Assembly: GCF_000002425.4 (NCBI RefSeq)
Contig: NC_037271.1
Coordinates: forward strand, 8,917,272 to 8,981,271
Direction: 5' to 3'
Source: Physcomitrium patens
Taxonomy: Eukaryota; Streptophyta; Bryopsida; Funariales; Funariaceae
DNA length: 64,000 nt
Positions 1-12,952 of this stretch are shown one piece after another (positions within the stretch are counted from its first letter, which is position 1; every line of letters begins with the position of its first letter). The notes under the pieces were generated by a model, which had not been told where the DNA came from, made no database searches, and saw only the letters and a program-made list of their open reading frames with translations. A program made the position numbers and the translations under genes.

Positions 1-435
1 TGTTTTTCATAAGAATTGAAGGTACATTATGTATGGATATATCATCATGAATTGGTAGTCCTACAAGATGTGAGGCAATTTTTTGAGAAATAATACGAGG
101 ATTAGTCAATTTTATAGCTTTCTTTTTACGTGGTTGCTTATTTGGTCTACGAGTTCTTTTAGTTGTTGTTGTTATAACTTGAGGTATTGTAGTCAATGGC
201 ATTGCAATCTAAGCAGGTGCATTTTGAGCCTCATTAATAGGAACTCTTGTAATTCTAGGGGCATCATTGAAGCCATCAGGTGTTTCATCCGCAATCTGTT
301 TTAGATGCAAAATCTTAGCAACTTCAGTTTCTATCAAAGATGTCCTAGGATCGGGATTCATTATAAACTTTTTTGGTGCTTCAAATATGAGTACTTTATT
401 TCTTTGTTGATTGGATATTCTTCCTTAAAGAGATG
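1..435 (-). pseudogene. Copia element D, pol segment between integrase and reverse transcriptase
   Basis: Read on the minus strand, this stretch continues the copia integrase at 7,985-8,675 once element A and its target duplication are removed. The translation has the usual make-up of the copia linker between integrase and reverse transcriptase: poor in conserved residues, rich in proline, threonine and lysine, with a basic patch (RTRRPNKQPRKKK). It carries at least two in-frame stops. Reverse transcriptase, RNase H and the 3' LTR would lie before the window start. Assignment rests on position and composition more than on a conserved motif. Confidence 0.65.
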
Positions 436-970
436 TGTAGAATAGATAAATAAACTTTGTAGTAAGTTACTGATTGATTATTGACAACCTTGAGAATTAA
501 ATTAATGATTAGGCAGTTTAGTTGGTAATAGTAGGTTGTAAGTAGAATAAATGGTTAAGAATTCAAAGGGTCACAAACTTTGGAATCCCTTGGCCGATGG
601 ATCATCTTTTTGGTAGGATAAATAGATTGAAGAAAGAAAGTCGAGAGCTAGATTGTGAGAGTCGTAAATCGGGGTAAGCTTGGTGCTACCTCTTTGTTTT
701 CTTTGCTTTTATTATTTGCTTATGAAGAATTGTGATTGAGAGAAGTATTGTTGAATTGAGAGTCGTAGAATGGATTATCTGTTGAATCAAGACAGAAGTA
801 GTAAGCCTTGGTGTTTTGTAGTTTGATAATTGATTTCAGATATCCAAAGTATAGTCAATTGTGATATTAACAGACCTAATTCATATAACTAGTCTTTTCC
901 CGTATTCAAACCTACCTCTATTAGTTCAATTGCTTTGGTATATCGAAGCTTGAATGCAACAAGAACAACA
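436..970 (+). repeat. 5' LTR of element A
   Basis: This is the first 535-bp copy, bounded by TG and CA. The matching copy is at 7,445-7,979. The five bases before it (AGATG) recur after the 3' LTR. Confidence 0.92.
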
Positions 971-973
971 TTT

Positions 974-990
974 TGGCACCGCTGCTAAGG
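974..990 (+). other. Primer binding site of element A (tRNA-Asp type, degenerate)
   Basis: TGGCACCGCTGCTAAGG lies three bases after the 5' LTR. It is a mutated form of TGGCGCCGCTGCCGGGG found at the same place in element B. That form closely matches the complement of the 3' end of plant tRNA-Asp, the primer used by Tat/Athila elements. Confidence 0.8.
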
Positions 991-1213
991 AAATGATAAC
1001 AATATGAAATGTTAGAAATTGATTGTATGAGAAGAATGAAAGATTATGAGTGATAATCATAAAAAGGAGGATTATCAAAGTATTAATTGACAAGCAAAAG
1101 AAAGACAGGAGCAATTATGCATAAGAAATATCCTACGGGAACGACAAAAAAGAATTGTAGGTCCAAGTAAAATCAAAAGAAGAAAAATTCAAATTCAAAT
1201 AATAAGGAGATCA

Positions 1214-2330
1214 ATGATAACACCAATGGCCACGGGAGTGCTAGAAGTACCAATTGCAGTACAAATGGGAGTAGTAGGAGACCGAACTACAAGTGTGGCA
1301 CCATTACCTACTTTTAGTGGTTGGCCAGGCTCTGATCTTGATCACCATATATCTCAATTCTTGACAGCCAGCATGGCTAATAATGGTAGAATTGAAGACA
1401 TTTGATTGAGATGGTTGCCAGCAACTTTAAAAGATACAGCTTTTGAATGGTATATTCGGCAACCAGTGGGTAGATTTTCCAATTGGGAGGCCTTGAGGAA
1501 TACCTTCCTAATCCATTTTAGATCAATTGGATTTGAAGATCGGCTTTGAGAAAGTTTTATGAATAGCAAGATGTTTGCAAGAGAATACATAGAGTCCTAG
1601 TATGGCAAAATCACGGATATACTTTGTAAATGGTCAAATAATCAAATGCCAGATATGTTTATATTGTCGATATTAATCAATGGTTTGCATCCACTAGAAT
1701 TAAAATTTTTTATAAAAGAGGCTTGACCAGCTACGATGGAGGCATCATTGGCACAAAGAAAGATGTGAGAAGAATGTCATTATGACCAATTATTAACAGT
1801 GGAAGCGACAATGATTCCAAGTTCAGGAAGCCAACAAATACAACCGAGAAATGTATTGATAGATAATTATCCACAAATGGCTACCTCCAATGTGAAGAAT
1901 GTTATGTTGCAACAACCAATTAATGCTATACCACTCCAAGCAATAGCGCCCATAACGATGACACCTTATTTTACATTGCCAACCTATCAACAACCAGAGT
2001 TGTTCACAAATGTGACTATTAAAGATCCAAATGAAGCCTTGTTATTTTATCTAACAAAGAAGATGGAAGAATTGGTCATGAATTTGACTAAAGTTAAGAA
2101 GAAACGATATAAGCCTTCTAATACAAGACCTAATGTATGGTGTAATAATTGTAAGGGACAAGGTCATTTTGATACGGAATATCTATCATCCAAACAAATG
2201 GGTGTTCAATGTACATTTTGCTGAGGAAAGCATCCTATCCAAAATTGCTGGCATTTACAAAAGCAACAACAATTCAGTAATCAGACCATGATCCCACCAA
2301 CTCAGTGAGGAGTCAATAAAGTTCAAATGA
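1214..2330 (+). pseudogene. Element A gag remnant with CCHC zinc knuckles
   Basis: Gag forms the particle that packages element RNA. The translation from 1,214 shows the gag core (LRWLPATLKDTAFEWY, then NWEALRNTF) and a zinc knuckle WCNNCKGQGHFDTEY at about 2,139-2,183. The last cysteine of that knuckle is replaced by tyrosine. A second knuckle begins QCTFC and is followed at once by a stop at 2,221. At least five in-frame stops lie within the gene, so no full protein can be made. The same knuckle pair is recognisable in the gag of element B. Confidence 0.85.
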
Positions 2331-3365
2331 AAAATACGTATGGATGGAATGGAAATCGATCTCATCAACACAATCAAACGTTCAATAATTTTTAAAGTTC
2401 CAATTTTAATCAAGAGTCTGTATCAAACCCCCAAAACTACGAGAAGGAGCAACAAAGGTAGCAGCAATATGCTCCACCGACGACAGCGAATTAAGTACCC
2501 TCCATACCACGGGAACAACCAAGATTCTTTTGTAACCTTATATGGAACAAGCTTAGTAGGTATATACCGGTAGAAATATCCAATATGTCGGATAGGGGTG
2601 CAAGAAGACCACTTCGTTGTTTCCATTGTAGACAGATTGGTCATTTTGCCAATGAATGTTCTACCCAGAGCCAGTGACGATTATGCACCAATGTGTGAAA
2701 ATTGCAAGCAATCGAGATATACTTATCAACAATATAATGCTCCATTCAATATCAATAATCAAGATCAGCAGATCCAAAACCAAGGAAAAATGGAGGAGAT
2801 AAATCAAGGTCCTCAAGATTCACCAGTTCATTGGATAGAAGTAGTCCAAGCTGTCCATACAAGAAGTTAGCAAAAGAGGAAAGAACTAATTCAATATTTG
2901 AGTGATCCTGAAGCGAAGGACCAATTGGACCCAATTATGGGGACATCCAATCCAGGTCTTGACATGGACCCCTTACTCAGTATAAGACTTGAATTGATTG
3001 TGCATCCTAATGAGGTATCGATTACGGAGGCTTTGGTTCTGTGTCGAGCTGTTCTGTTCTCTACACAGTTTTGAGAAACGTCCTTTTCGTTGAAAGATCC
3101 TCTAAGAGGCATAAATTCCAAGGAACCAATATCAACACAATTGAGAGAACAATCTTACCCATTGAAAGAACCGATTTTATAGGCTCTATTAAATTCAGTT
3201 CCAATAGCTCTACCAATTTCCAATATAAAGAAAATCAATTTACCTACGTCAATGTCTAGGATTGGAAAGAAGAAACGGACATTGAGAATTATCACTTATA
3301 CAGAACCATATGATATTCTAAAAGATTTGAGCACCATACAACCCACGATCTCTATGAAGTAACTA

Positions 3366-3998
3366 TTGGCGGTAGTACCTGAGTGCCAAACTATCTTGAA
3401 TTCCTCATTAATTTGTCACAGATCTCAAAATAAAGAAATTCGAGAAGTAAGTTTGAATTCCGATCCAAGTGTACCTACGATTGATGTCTCAATTGATGGA
3501 GTGTTATTATTAGTAGTGCAAGTAGACGGTGGATCTAGTGTAAATCTTATGAATGTCACTACAATGGAGGAGCTGGGTTTGAATCACTTATTGCCTACTA
3601 CAGTGGTTTTGAGAATGGTTTACTTTAGTAGAGTTAAACCTATGGATATTTTACAAAGTATTGATATAGTAATTGTAGGGATTACCTAGAAAATTGATTA
3701 TATTACTTTTTGATTGCGAAGCTCTATATTGTCATATCTAATTTTATTGGGACGATCATAGTTGTATCAAGCTAAAGTTCGAAATGATTGGGGCCATGGT
3801 ACATTGACAATTGAGAAAGGTAATGATAAAATTGTGCTTCAAATGTACCCTGTCAAATATAACAAAGAAACTCAAGTGGCCAATTCAGAAATCATGTCAG
3901 ATTATAAAGATGAGTCTACCGAAGAAGAAATTGGTGCACCTGATCCAATTTATGCTGATACAAGGCAAGTTGTTGAGCACACTAGAATAACCTACTAG
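3366..3998 (+). pseudogene. Element A protease region remnant
   Basis: The retroviral-type aspartic protease would cut the polyprotein. The frame at 3,366-3,689 contains the active-site strand as VQVDGGSSVNLM, where the usual D-S/T-G is D-G-G, so the catalytic triplet is probably damaged. A stop separates this from 3,762-3,998, an acidic linker towards the reverse transcriptase. The 2,340-3,365 stretch before it reads as decayed gag C-terminus and protease leader, with no intact frame. Confidence 0.75.
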
Positions 3999-4286
3999 TG
4001 TAGGGGACCGGGAGAGTACTTAGTTCCTCCAGATGTTATTGACAATTCTGATCATATAATTGCATATTGAATGAATAGACGAGATATTAATCACGTTAGT
4101 GCTATGGAACTGGAGTTAGAAAGTTCTAATTTGTCAGATTTTATGAAAGATTCTGGAATTGAGTAGAACATTAGTCCAAGGACTCCTAAAATTCTACAAT
4201 GTCAACTAATTAATTTAGGTACAAGGGAGGCTCCCCAAATCATTCAAATATACAACGATATAAAAGGCAAGGAGAAAGAAATTTGA

Positions 4287-6988
4287 GTGGATTACTTTTT
4301 AATGCATAAAGTTACTTTCGCATGGTCATGTGCGGATTTGGAAGGAATTCTAGCTGAAGTTTGTGAGCATCGAATTATATTGGAGGAGAATGCTATACTA
4401 GTACGTCAAAGACAACATCGACTTAATCCAAAATACTCACTTATGGTAAAAGAAGAGTTAGATAAACTCTTAGAGGTTGGATTTATCTATCCAGTTCCTT
4501 TCAATGAATGGATTTTACCAATTGTTATGGTACCAAAAAAGAATGGAAAAGTTCGCATCTGTCAAGATTTCTGCAAATTAAATACGACTACTATGAAGGA
4601 TTATTTTCTTTTACCATTCATGGATAGTATATTGGATGTCGTCGCTAGACATGAATGTTATTCATTTCTTGATGGATTCTCCGGTTATAATCAAGTTAAA
4701 ATTACAAAAGAAGACCAGTTAAAAACTACTTTTATTATAAATTAGAGGACCTTTGTCTATAAGATTATGCCATTTGGGCTTTGTAATGCACCAGCTACAT
4801 TTCAAAGGGTAATGATGCAAGCGTTCCAAGATTATCTACGAATTTCAATGGAAATATTTCTAGATGATTTTTATACATTTAGTACGAGAATCAGGCATTT
4901 AGAATATCTAGGTCAATGTTTGAATCAATGTGCCAAATATGGAATTTCTTTAAATTCAGAAAAATATCAATTTGGTGTATCTTTTAGTAAACTATTGAAT
5001 CATATAGTTTCGATGGTAGGCATTGCTACAAATCCAGATAAAATAAAGATTATAGTAGAATTAAAGCAACCAGATACTATTACGGGTGTTTGAACATTTG
5101 TCGGCCATGTCAATTATTATCGGTAATTTATCTATCTATTCGCAATTATATGCCTTTCTTTCACAAATCTCTTGAAGAAACCACCAACTGATGGGACCAG
5201 TCCATTTTGGACAAAAGAATGTACAATTGCATTTGAAACATTGAAACAAAAATTGCTTTCAGCACCAATATTGGTGGCACCTTGTTGAACAAAACCATTC
5301 CAAGTTTTTGTAAATGCATCTAATATCGCGATTGGTTTTGTGCTAAGCTAGAAAGATGACCGGGGTTTTGATCACTCTATTTATTTTGCAAGTCATCAAT
5401 TGATAGCAGCTAAAAGAAATTATACAACAACCAAAAGAGAAGCATTGGAAATGATTTATTCCTTAAAAAGTTTCGACATCATCTTCTTGGTTATAAATTT
5501 GTTTTCCATGTTGACCATGATGCTTTAAAATATATGATTAATAAGCCTCAATTGAGTGGTCATATTACACGATGGTTTCTACTCTTGCAAAAATTTGACT
5601 TTACTATTCAGATAAGACCAAGAAAATCACATTCCAATGCGGACCATTTATCTCGGTTATCCAATATATTGGATAATGAATCCATTAACGATGCACTACC
5701 CGATGCGAAACTATTTGCAGTAGATGTAATTAATCCGGAGTATAGTAAAATAATTCAATACTTGATGTTTCAAAACTTTCTACCTAATTTTAATGAAAAG
5801 CTTAAACGACGCTTAATATTAAAATGTGCACCTTATACGATGATTGGTGAAGCTTTATATAAACAAGGCAAGGATGGAGTTTTGCGATGCTGTATTTATC
5901 AGATTGAAGTACATAATATATTGGAAGGTTGCCACTTGGACAGTTGTTGTGGACATTTTGCGAAGGACAGCACGGCTTGTAAAGCTTTATAGGCTGATTA
6001 TTGCTAGTCAACACTGTTTGTAGATGCCCACCAATTCGTCCATCATTGTGACCCATGCCAGAGAATAGGTCGACCTATTGAAACTTCAGCAATACTATTG
6101 GTACTAATTTTAGCTCAAGTACCTTTTAAAAAATGGAGAATTGATTTTGTAGGATCAATTGCACCAGCCTCGAGAAATGGACAAAAATGGTATATACTGG
6201 TAGCAACGGATTACGTAACAAAATGGGCTGAAGCCGTAGCTACAAAAATCGATAGTACAAGTACAGTAGCAACCTTTTTATATGAAAATATTATTACACA
6301 GTTTGGTTGTCCACGAGAATTGGTTAGTGATCGAGGTACTCTTTTTATAAATTTTACAATTGAAGCAATCACGACTAAATACGAGATAAAACATTGAAAG
6401 ACTACACCGTATCACCCTAAAGCTAATGGAAAAATGGAAAAGACTAATGGAATTTTATATAAAATCTTAACAAAAATAGTTTCAAGAGCGGGAACAGATT
6501 GGGACACTAAGTTGTTCGCAGCTTTATGGGCATACCATACTGCATATAAAGTTACTACCAATGCTACCCCTTTCTAATTGGTTTATGGCCAAGAAGCAAT
6601 CTTACCTATTGAATTGGAAGTCCAAAGTTTACGAATTGCTAAAGATACTAAATTGGAAAATCAGGATTCATTACAGCACCGTTTAGAAGAATTAGAAAAA
6701 TTGAATGAATCTAGAGCCAATGCATTAAGGATCATGAAAACTACACAAAAACAAAAGAAGACTTATTATGATAGTAAGCTTAGACCAAAGGCTTTTATGC
6801 CAAATGATTTGGTATTTCTTTATGATAGTCAATTTAAAAAATTTCCAAGAAAATTTCAAGTTCGATGGTATGGGCCATATCGAGTTATTGATGGATTTCC
6901 AAATGGTTCAGTACAATTGAAAGATTTTATGGGTACTAAATTTACAACACGAATCAATGGTAATCGGCTTAAATTTTACTATCCATAA
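4287..6988 (+). pseudogene. Element A reverse transcriptase, RNase H and integrase, broken by stops
   Basis: In order: reverse transcriptase at 4,287-5,093 (MVPKKNGKVRICQDF, YSFLDGFSGYNQ, PFGLCNAPATFQ, and FLDD in place of YxDD, as is usual for Athila-type elements); RNase H at about 5,180-5,660; the integrase zinc-binding region around 5,900-6,070; the integrase core at 6,098-6,580 (WRIDFVG and VSDRGT carry the two aspartates, and a PYHPKANGKMEKTN stretch follows); and the C-terminal GPY-type tail (RWYGPYRVIDGF) up to 6,988. Stops at about 4,745, 5,090, 5,990, 6,395 and 6,575 and a frameshift near 5,470 interrupt it. It is homologous along its whole length to the pol of element C, which has far fewer lesions. 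Confidence 0.92.
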
Positions 6989-7067
6989 ACCCGGGACGGG
7001 TTTTCTGTTACAAAAGCGGGAGTTGATCCAATTGATTGGACCATAGTAAGAAGTACGAGGGGGGTTC

Positions 7068-7313
7068 TTGACAACCGTCATATTTTCTTTTGTGGTTAAG
7101 AAGAAGATGGCAAACATGATGTCTGAGAAAGCAAGGATGGAGACTGATTGGAAGGAATGGCAAGAGCAGCTGCAGGTACAGGTTGTGATGTTAAAGACTA
7201 AACTAGCTGCATTAGCGAAGGAGGCCAATAATTTAGTACAAACCAATATGCCAATTTTAGTGACAACACCTTCAGAGATACCTTTGAAATCAAGGCAAAC
7301 GACAAAGATGTAA
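7068..7313 (+). pseudogene. Element A post-pol coiled-coil remnant
   Basis: This short open frame of 81 codons lies between the end of integrase and the 3' LTR. It is rich in K, E, Q and L with heptad-like spacing (TDWKEWQEQLQVQVVMLKTKL). Elements B and C carry longer coiled-coil frames in the same place, so I read this as the shrunken remnant of the same post-pol gene. No function is known to me. Confidence 0.55.
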
Positions 7314-7444
7314 AGAGGAGAAGGTCACCAATTCAAAGGGTGGTAAGCCAACACCATTGACTAAAGAAGCCAACGCTGCTACGTCTTTATAAGTTGAGGC
7401 TAAATAATGTTTGCGAGGACGCTGCACAATTAAGAGTGGGACTA

Positions 7445-7979
7445 TGTAGAATAGGTAAATAAACTTTGAAATAAGTTACTGATTGATTATTGACAACCTT
7501 GAGAATTAGAGTGATGGTTAGGCAGTTTAAATCGTAACAATAGGTTATTAGTGGAATAAATGGTTAAGAATTCAAAAGGTCATAACCTTTGGAATCCCAT
7601 CATTGATAAATCATCTTTTTGGTAGAATAAACAGATTGAGGAAAGAAAGCCGAGAGCCAAACTGTGAGAGTCATAAGCCGGGGTAAGCTTGGTGCTATCT
7701 CTTTATTTTCTTTACTTTTATTATTTGCTTATGAAGAATTGTGATTGAGAGAAGTATTGTTGAATTGATAGTTGTAGAATGGATTATGTGTTGAATCAAG
7801 ATGAAAGTAGTAAGCCTTGGTGTTTTGTAGTTTGATAATTGATTTCTGATAGCTAGAGTATAGTCAATTGTGACACTAACAGACCGAATTTATATAACCA
7901 GTCTTTTTCCGTATTCAAACCTACCTCTATTAGTTCAATTGCTTTGGTATATCGAAGCTTGAACGCAACGAGAACAACA
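7445..7979 (+). repeat. 3' LTR of element A with preceding polypurine tract
   Basis: This is the second 535-bp LTR. The polypurine tract AGAGTGGGACTA occupies 7,433-7,444 directly before it. The same tract and upstream GCGAGGACGCTGCACA are conserved in element C. AGATG follows at 7,980-7,984. Confidence 0.92.
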
Positions 7980-7984
7980 AGATG

Positions 7985-9220
7985 GGAATACATTTTCTTC
8001 AAAACAGAAATTTTGCAAATGTGCACGTAATAATGTATCAATTGATGGATCAATAATACGTATAATGCTTGGTGAATCAAAACCAACATATATGCCTTCT
8101 TGTCGATGAGCTCTAATGGTATGCCATTGAGGTTCTGATTTTGGAATCCAAGGACTCCAACCAAATACTTGTATGTGAGATACATTTCGAACACAATTCA
8201 AAATAAGCTCATGTGATGAAATAATTTCAAGAGAAGAAGGGCGGAGGCATATTAATGCTGCAGCATGTAAAACTGCATGACTCCACATAATTGTAGGTAG
8301 ATTTGCGTAAAAGAAGAATGGCCGGATAATGACTTGTATACGCTTTATAAATGACTCTGCAAGTCCATTTTGAGCATGTTCATATGGAACACAATATGTC
8401 AACTCGATTCTTGTTGTAGTACAATAGTCTTCAAAAGACTTTGATGTGAATTCTTTTGCATTATTCATATGTAATATTTTCATAGGATAATCAAGAAAAT
8501 GTGCCCAAAAACAAATAAGCATAGATATAAGATTGGCAAAGACCATATTTTGAGTTGATAATAATAAAGCATGTGATTGTTTACGTGATGCATCAACAAG
8601 GACCAAAAAATAATGAAATGGTCTTGATATTGGATTAATAGGACTACAAATATCACCATGCAATCTTTCAAGCATTGGTGGTAATTCTTATGGAAGTTTC
8701 CAATTTGAAAGCCGAATAATCATTTTACCTTGCATGCATGCATGACACAATTCCATAGAGTCTACATCTGTAGGCTTTAAATTGTGTCCAGCTATACGTG
8801 GAATAATCTTTCAAAATAATGTGGATCTTGGATGTTCCAATCGTCCATGCCAGAGAAAAACACAACTCTTTGAGATAGATGATGTAAAATTAAATATAAT
8901 GGGAGGCCAAATCACAATTCAGTATAAACCATTTTTTGTAGCAAAAGCTTTTTCAATAATTTTATGGTTCTTCGCAAGAAGCAAAATCTCTTTTCTATTT
9001 AAAGTAACGATCGAGAGGTGATAACCATTAATACGCACATCTCGGTAGCTGATCAGACTTCGAGGTACTGAGCGTGCAAACATCGCATGTTTATATTTTA
9101 TAATGGTATCCATAGGTAATTTTACCATCACTCTGCCCTCTTAGAAAAAAAACGCATTTGCTCCAACCATGGTCAACATATTTTTAATTTGCCAAATTAA
9201 CAATTTTTTAATAAAAAATC
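7985..9220 (-). pseudogene. Copia element D integrase (and degraded protease-integrase joint)
   Basis: On the minus strand, the frame from 8,675 down to about 7,985 is a copia-type integrase core: HGDICSP holds the first catalytic aspartate and AQNGLAESFIK the glutamate. The middle motif reads MNNAKEFTS where DNxxEFTS is expected, so the second aspartate is lost, as a G-to-A change would produce. From 8,676 to 9,220 the same strand reads as the broken zinc-binding region and protease tail, with several stops. Element A cuts it at 7,980 and element B cuts it at 9,221. Removing both restores the copia order gag, protease, integrase. Confidence 0.88.
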
Positions 9221-9225
9221 GTCTA

Positions 9226-9967
9226 TGTGATTGCTCGTTTTACTTATTCTCAAAGAAACCTCCCAACGTAAACCTGTATAGGGAGATTCAAACACGGAGA
9301 ATGACCATGTATATGAGCTCCAATTGTTAGGGTCATGCAATTAACCGCTACTGCTGAATGCTTACCATATCGAAGAACACTTAACTTTCTCTCCTACTGT
9401 CCACTCTTTCATATCAATAGAATAACATCCACAACAATGATTTCAGTACCCTGTGTAATTCACAAATACACAAGCATATCCCAAACCCTGGAACGAACAA
9501 CTTCCAATCCATAGAATCTAATCAAGACAATTCCTTCGATTATAATTCCTCTCCACTAAACTTACAACCTTGCAATAAATAGTGACTGAAAACTTCCATA
9601 TGTCTTCAATCTTTCACAACAATTGATAAACAGTGATCCATAAACAACTTCGTAAATCAAACATTAATTCATTAAATCGATTCTCTTCACTAGAATCAAC
9701 ACTAACACAAAAGCAACAAAAAAACTAAGAAGAAGAGACAGCACCAAGCTTATCCCCGGCTCAGTACTATCGCAGTCTAGCATTTTCTTCCCCTCTCCCA
9801 TCCTCCTTATACTACCCCGAGATACCAACTCGTATACTATAGATGATAATTACTTTTCTTGACTATTCATCCATTCTACCTGCTGAACCACCTTTTCAGC
9901 AGTTATCTATCCCTGTTTACACTATACACTAGGTATTTACATTCTGAAAATAACTACTTATTCTACA
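9226..9967 (-). repeat. 3' LTR of element B
   Basis: This 742-bp LTR lies on the left because the element is on the minus strand. TAGCCCCACTC, the complement of a polypurine tract, follows it directly at 9,968. It differs from the other LTR by mostly transitions, more densely in the first 200 bases. Confidence 0.9.
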
Positions 9968-10315
9968 TAGCCCCACTCCTAACTGTGCAACGTCCTTGCA
10001 AACACTCAATTGATACCTATTTAAGAATTATTTAACAAAACTCTATAAAAATTGGGATCTCTCTGGCCTATCTAATTAATCAATTGCTGCAGTATCAGTT
10101 AATTGTTCCACCGATTCCGGTTCTAACTGCAAATCTTTGTCCTCCTCCAATTCTTCCATCGGATCCTACCTCAACTGAGCTAAAAGGTCTTTATTGTACT
10201 CACCCAGTTCACGGACTTGAACTTCCAATTTCAAGATCTGGGCATCTCTCAATTCCAACTGGCGCCGAAAGTGATTCCTCTCTTCTAGAACTTTGGGAAC
10301 TGGCAACATCGATAC

Positions 10316-10932
10316 TTATGCTTGACCAATATTGACTAAATCCTCTGCCAATCTTATTACCTCGGCATTCAAGGCCTCAAATTCAGCCCTTAACCGCTTC
10401 GTTTTACATCTATATTGGTCACTCAATACTAATTTCTCTTGTGCCAATACCTCAAGCTTTTTTCGTTCTATTACCAACTGACCCTTTGGTTTTTCCAGTT
10501 CCAAAATTGAATGACTGCAAGCTTCGAATAGTTCGTGCCTATGGGTCTCCACCATGCGCTCTCTTTCTTTATCCCAAGCTTCCTGTTGTTTTCCAATTTG
10601 TCGCTTCAATAGCAGCTTGGATTTCGCATTTGTCGGGATGATCCATTCTTGTCCTTCAATTCTTTCTGTCTGCTCCGATATCACCTTTTTGCTTGCCTCT
10701 AATTCCAGTTTTACCACTGCCTTCTACATCCAATGCTCGTACCATGCAATGTATTTACGAAATGTACTTCAATAAAGAATTTTTAAGATGTACGCCTTCC
10801 GATAGTTGGCCTTCTGAAAACGCTAACTGATTGATATCTAACAACATCGAGACTTCATTCTCTTCCTCCACCACTGAACAAATCGGATCCGTTTTCGATG
10901 CCACTAGACGACTGGATTCCCAATTTCATGTA
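10316..10932 (-). pseudogene. Element B post-pol coiled-coil tail
   Basis: On the minus strand, 10,717-10,316 encodes 133 residues almost entirely of charged coiled coil (for example ISEQTERIEGQEWI and KRLRAEFEALNAEVIRLAEDL). Upstream to about 10,932 the same region is readable but broken by stops. It aligns in place and character with the 59,270-60,301 frame of element C. The head domain of that gene and all of pol are missing here. Confidence 0.7.
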
Positions 10933-12702
10933 TTACCTCCGTTGTATTGACATTCTATGCCAACGAATGCCTGGTTGACCTATTGTTACTATAGAGTCTG
11001 GCATTGGCTTTGTCATGGATGGATATTGATGGTATCCTAGTTGGTTCATCGCCAATCCGTGAGTATTGGATACACCTTCTTGGTGAAATTCGGAGTTGAG
11101 GAAATTAAAATAATTCCTATTTTGTTTATTCACTCGATTTCTATTCCAGCCAAACCTATTATTCGTCTATACTTGATTGACATCCCACGAAGTTGGTTGA
11201 GTCATTATCTGGTTACTATGTTGTTGTTGCTTCCATAAATTCCAACAGTTGGTGGTAATATGCTTGCCCCCGTAAAAGGTACATTGTATAGTCATTTGGG
11301 GTGGTGAAGGACATTCTGTTACTAAATGACCTTGCCCCTTACAATTGCTACACCAGACATTGGGACGCATATTGGTTGGTTTATGCCTTTTTTCTTTATC
11401 CTTGGCTAGATTCACAGCCAATTCACCCATTTTTTTCGTCAATGTTAACAGCAATGTCTCATTGGGATCCCTTGATACCAATGCATTTGGCAATTTCTTT
11501 GTAGGTATTGGTTTCTGATATGCGGAATAAGGTGCATACGGGTGTGATGATGATGGTGGTATAGCTTATAATGGAATGACATCCACTATTCCGTGTGGAA
11601 TTGTACCATAATCATTCCTTCCCAGATAACTTCCCGATGCGTCATTCCAATTTGTCATTTGCTAACCTCCTTGAGATGGAATCATCGTGGCTCCAACTGT
11701 TAAATTCTGGTCATAGTGACATTCCTTCCATACTTTTGCTTGCTCAAGAGATGATGCAATGGTGGTTGATTGGACCTCCTTTACAAACATTTTCAATTTT
11801 GGTGGGTGTAGTCCATTAACCAATATGGACAACACAAATGATTCCGACATTTGATTATTTCGCCATTTTTGAAGTATATCTGCTACATGACCATAATATG
11901 ACTGTACTGCTTCCCCTGGTACCATTCTGCTGTTCATTAATTTTTCTCTAAGATGTTCTTCAAAACCAATTGGTCAAAAATGGGCTCAAAATGCATTTTT
12001 TAATGCCTCCCAATTGATAAATTGTCCCATAGGTTGGCGGTTATACCACTCAAACGTTGTGTCTTTCAATGTTGCTGGCAGCCATCTCAACCAAATGTCT
12101 TCTGTTCTTCTATTATTGGCTACACATGCCGTCAAGAATTGAGACAAATATTGATTTGGATCCGCACTTGGCAAATCTTGAAAAGTAGGTAATGGCGCGA
12201 CGCTAGTCGTTCAATCACCCACTGCACCCATTTGAACTGCAATCGGAACGGCTAGTCTTCCGGACGTCATTAAAGATGCCGGTGTTTCGCTCAATTTCTT
12301 ATTAAAATAAAAACTATCTCCCGCACAAGTCTTTTTCAGACTTCCAGGCCTTCCTGATTGACTATTATTATCTCCAAATAATTTTACTGGTTGAATATGA
12401 GGTGAAAACAACACGTTTTGATATACTCTGAATTGGTCTTTATTGGCAAGTGATTTATGCCGATCTTCAGAACCAATCTTATTAGGATCGGACGTATTTT
12501 CAATTGAGAAGATACCTAATGGGATACCTAATTCCTCTGTACCTTCCTCATTTTCCGTTAACGGCTTCGAGAGGTTTGTTGGACTATTAGCAATACTCCC
12601 CGCGGTGCTCTTGGTAATTTCTTTAACGATATGTATTTCTGAAATATTAGAGGTCGATCGTCTTGTGGGTACGATCAAATATGTCGACAGGCATGCAACC
12701 AC
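10933..12702 (-). pseudogene. Element B gag
   Basis: On the minus strand, gag runs from about 12,702 to 10,933 in pieces (12,702-12,211; 12,174-11,986; 11,937-11,662; 11,493-11,167; 11,133-10,933) separated by single stops or small shifts. The core motif reads WLRWLPATLKDTTFEWYNRQ. The first zinc knuckle is WCSNCKGQGHLVTEC and is intact. The second begins QCTFYGG, with its second cysteine changed. The first piece (163 codons) is serine and threonine rich and less conserved. The right-arm copy at 57,046-58,464 differs at only a few codons. Confidence 0.85.
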
Positions 12703-12931
12703 GACTTAATCCAACTTTGTCGATGCTTCTTTTTTAATTTGTGATCTCGCTCATTACGCAACAAATTTCTTACTTGCGATCGCTTTGTTCTTTCTTTTGA
12801 TTGCTTTATTCTCTTTGCTGTTAAATTCTCATTCTTAATAACCATATTCTTTCATTATTTCTACTGAGTTTACTTCCTAATCTCCTTTATTGCTTTGACA
12901 GTTAATTCCTAACACTCAATAATGTTGCCAA

Positions 12932-12949
12932 TCCCCGGCAGCGGCGCCA
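12932..12949 (-). other. Primer binding site of element B (tRNA-Asp type)
   Basis: The minus strand reads TGGCGCCGCTGCCGGGGA, three bases inside the 5' LTR. This closely matches the complement of the plant tRNA-Asp 3' end and is the typical Tat/Athila primer site. Confidence 0.88.
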
Positions 12950-12952
12950 AAA

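Larger units (their letters stand above)
436..7979 (+). mobile_element. Element A, Ty3/gypsy LTR retrotransposon (Tat/Athila-like), full length but decayed
   Basis: A has two 535-bp LTRs, both starting TGTAGAATAG and ending GAACAACA. It is flanked by the 5-bp target duplication AGATG at 431-435 and 7,980-7,984. The order is 5' LTR, tRNA-Asp-like primer site, gag, protease, reverse transcriptase, RNase H, integrase, a short post-pol coiled coil, polypurine tract and 3' LTR. Many in-frame stops break all genes. The LTRs differ at roughly one base in ten by eye, mostly transitions, so it is an old insertion. It sits inside copia element D in the opposite orientation. Confidence 0.92.
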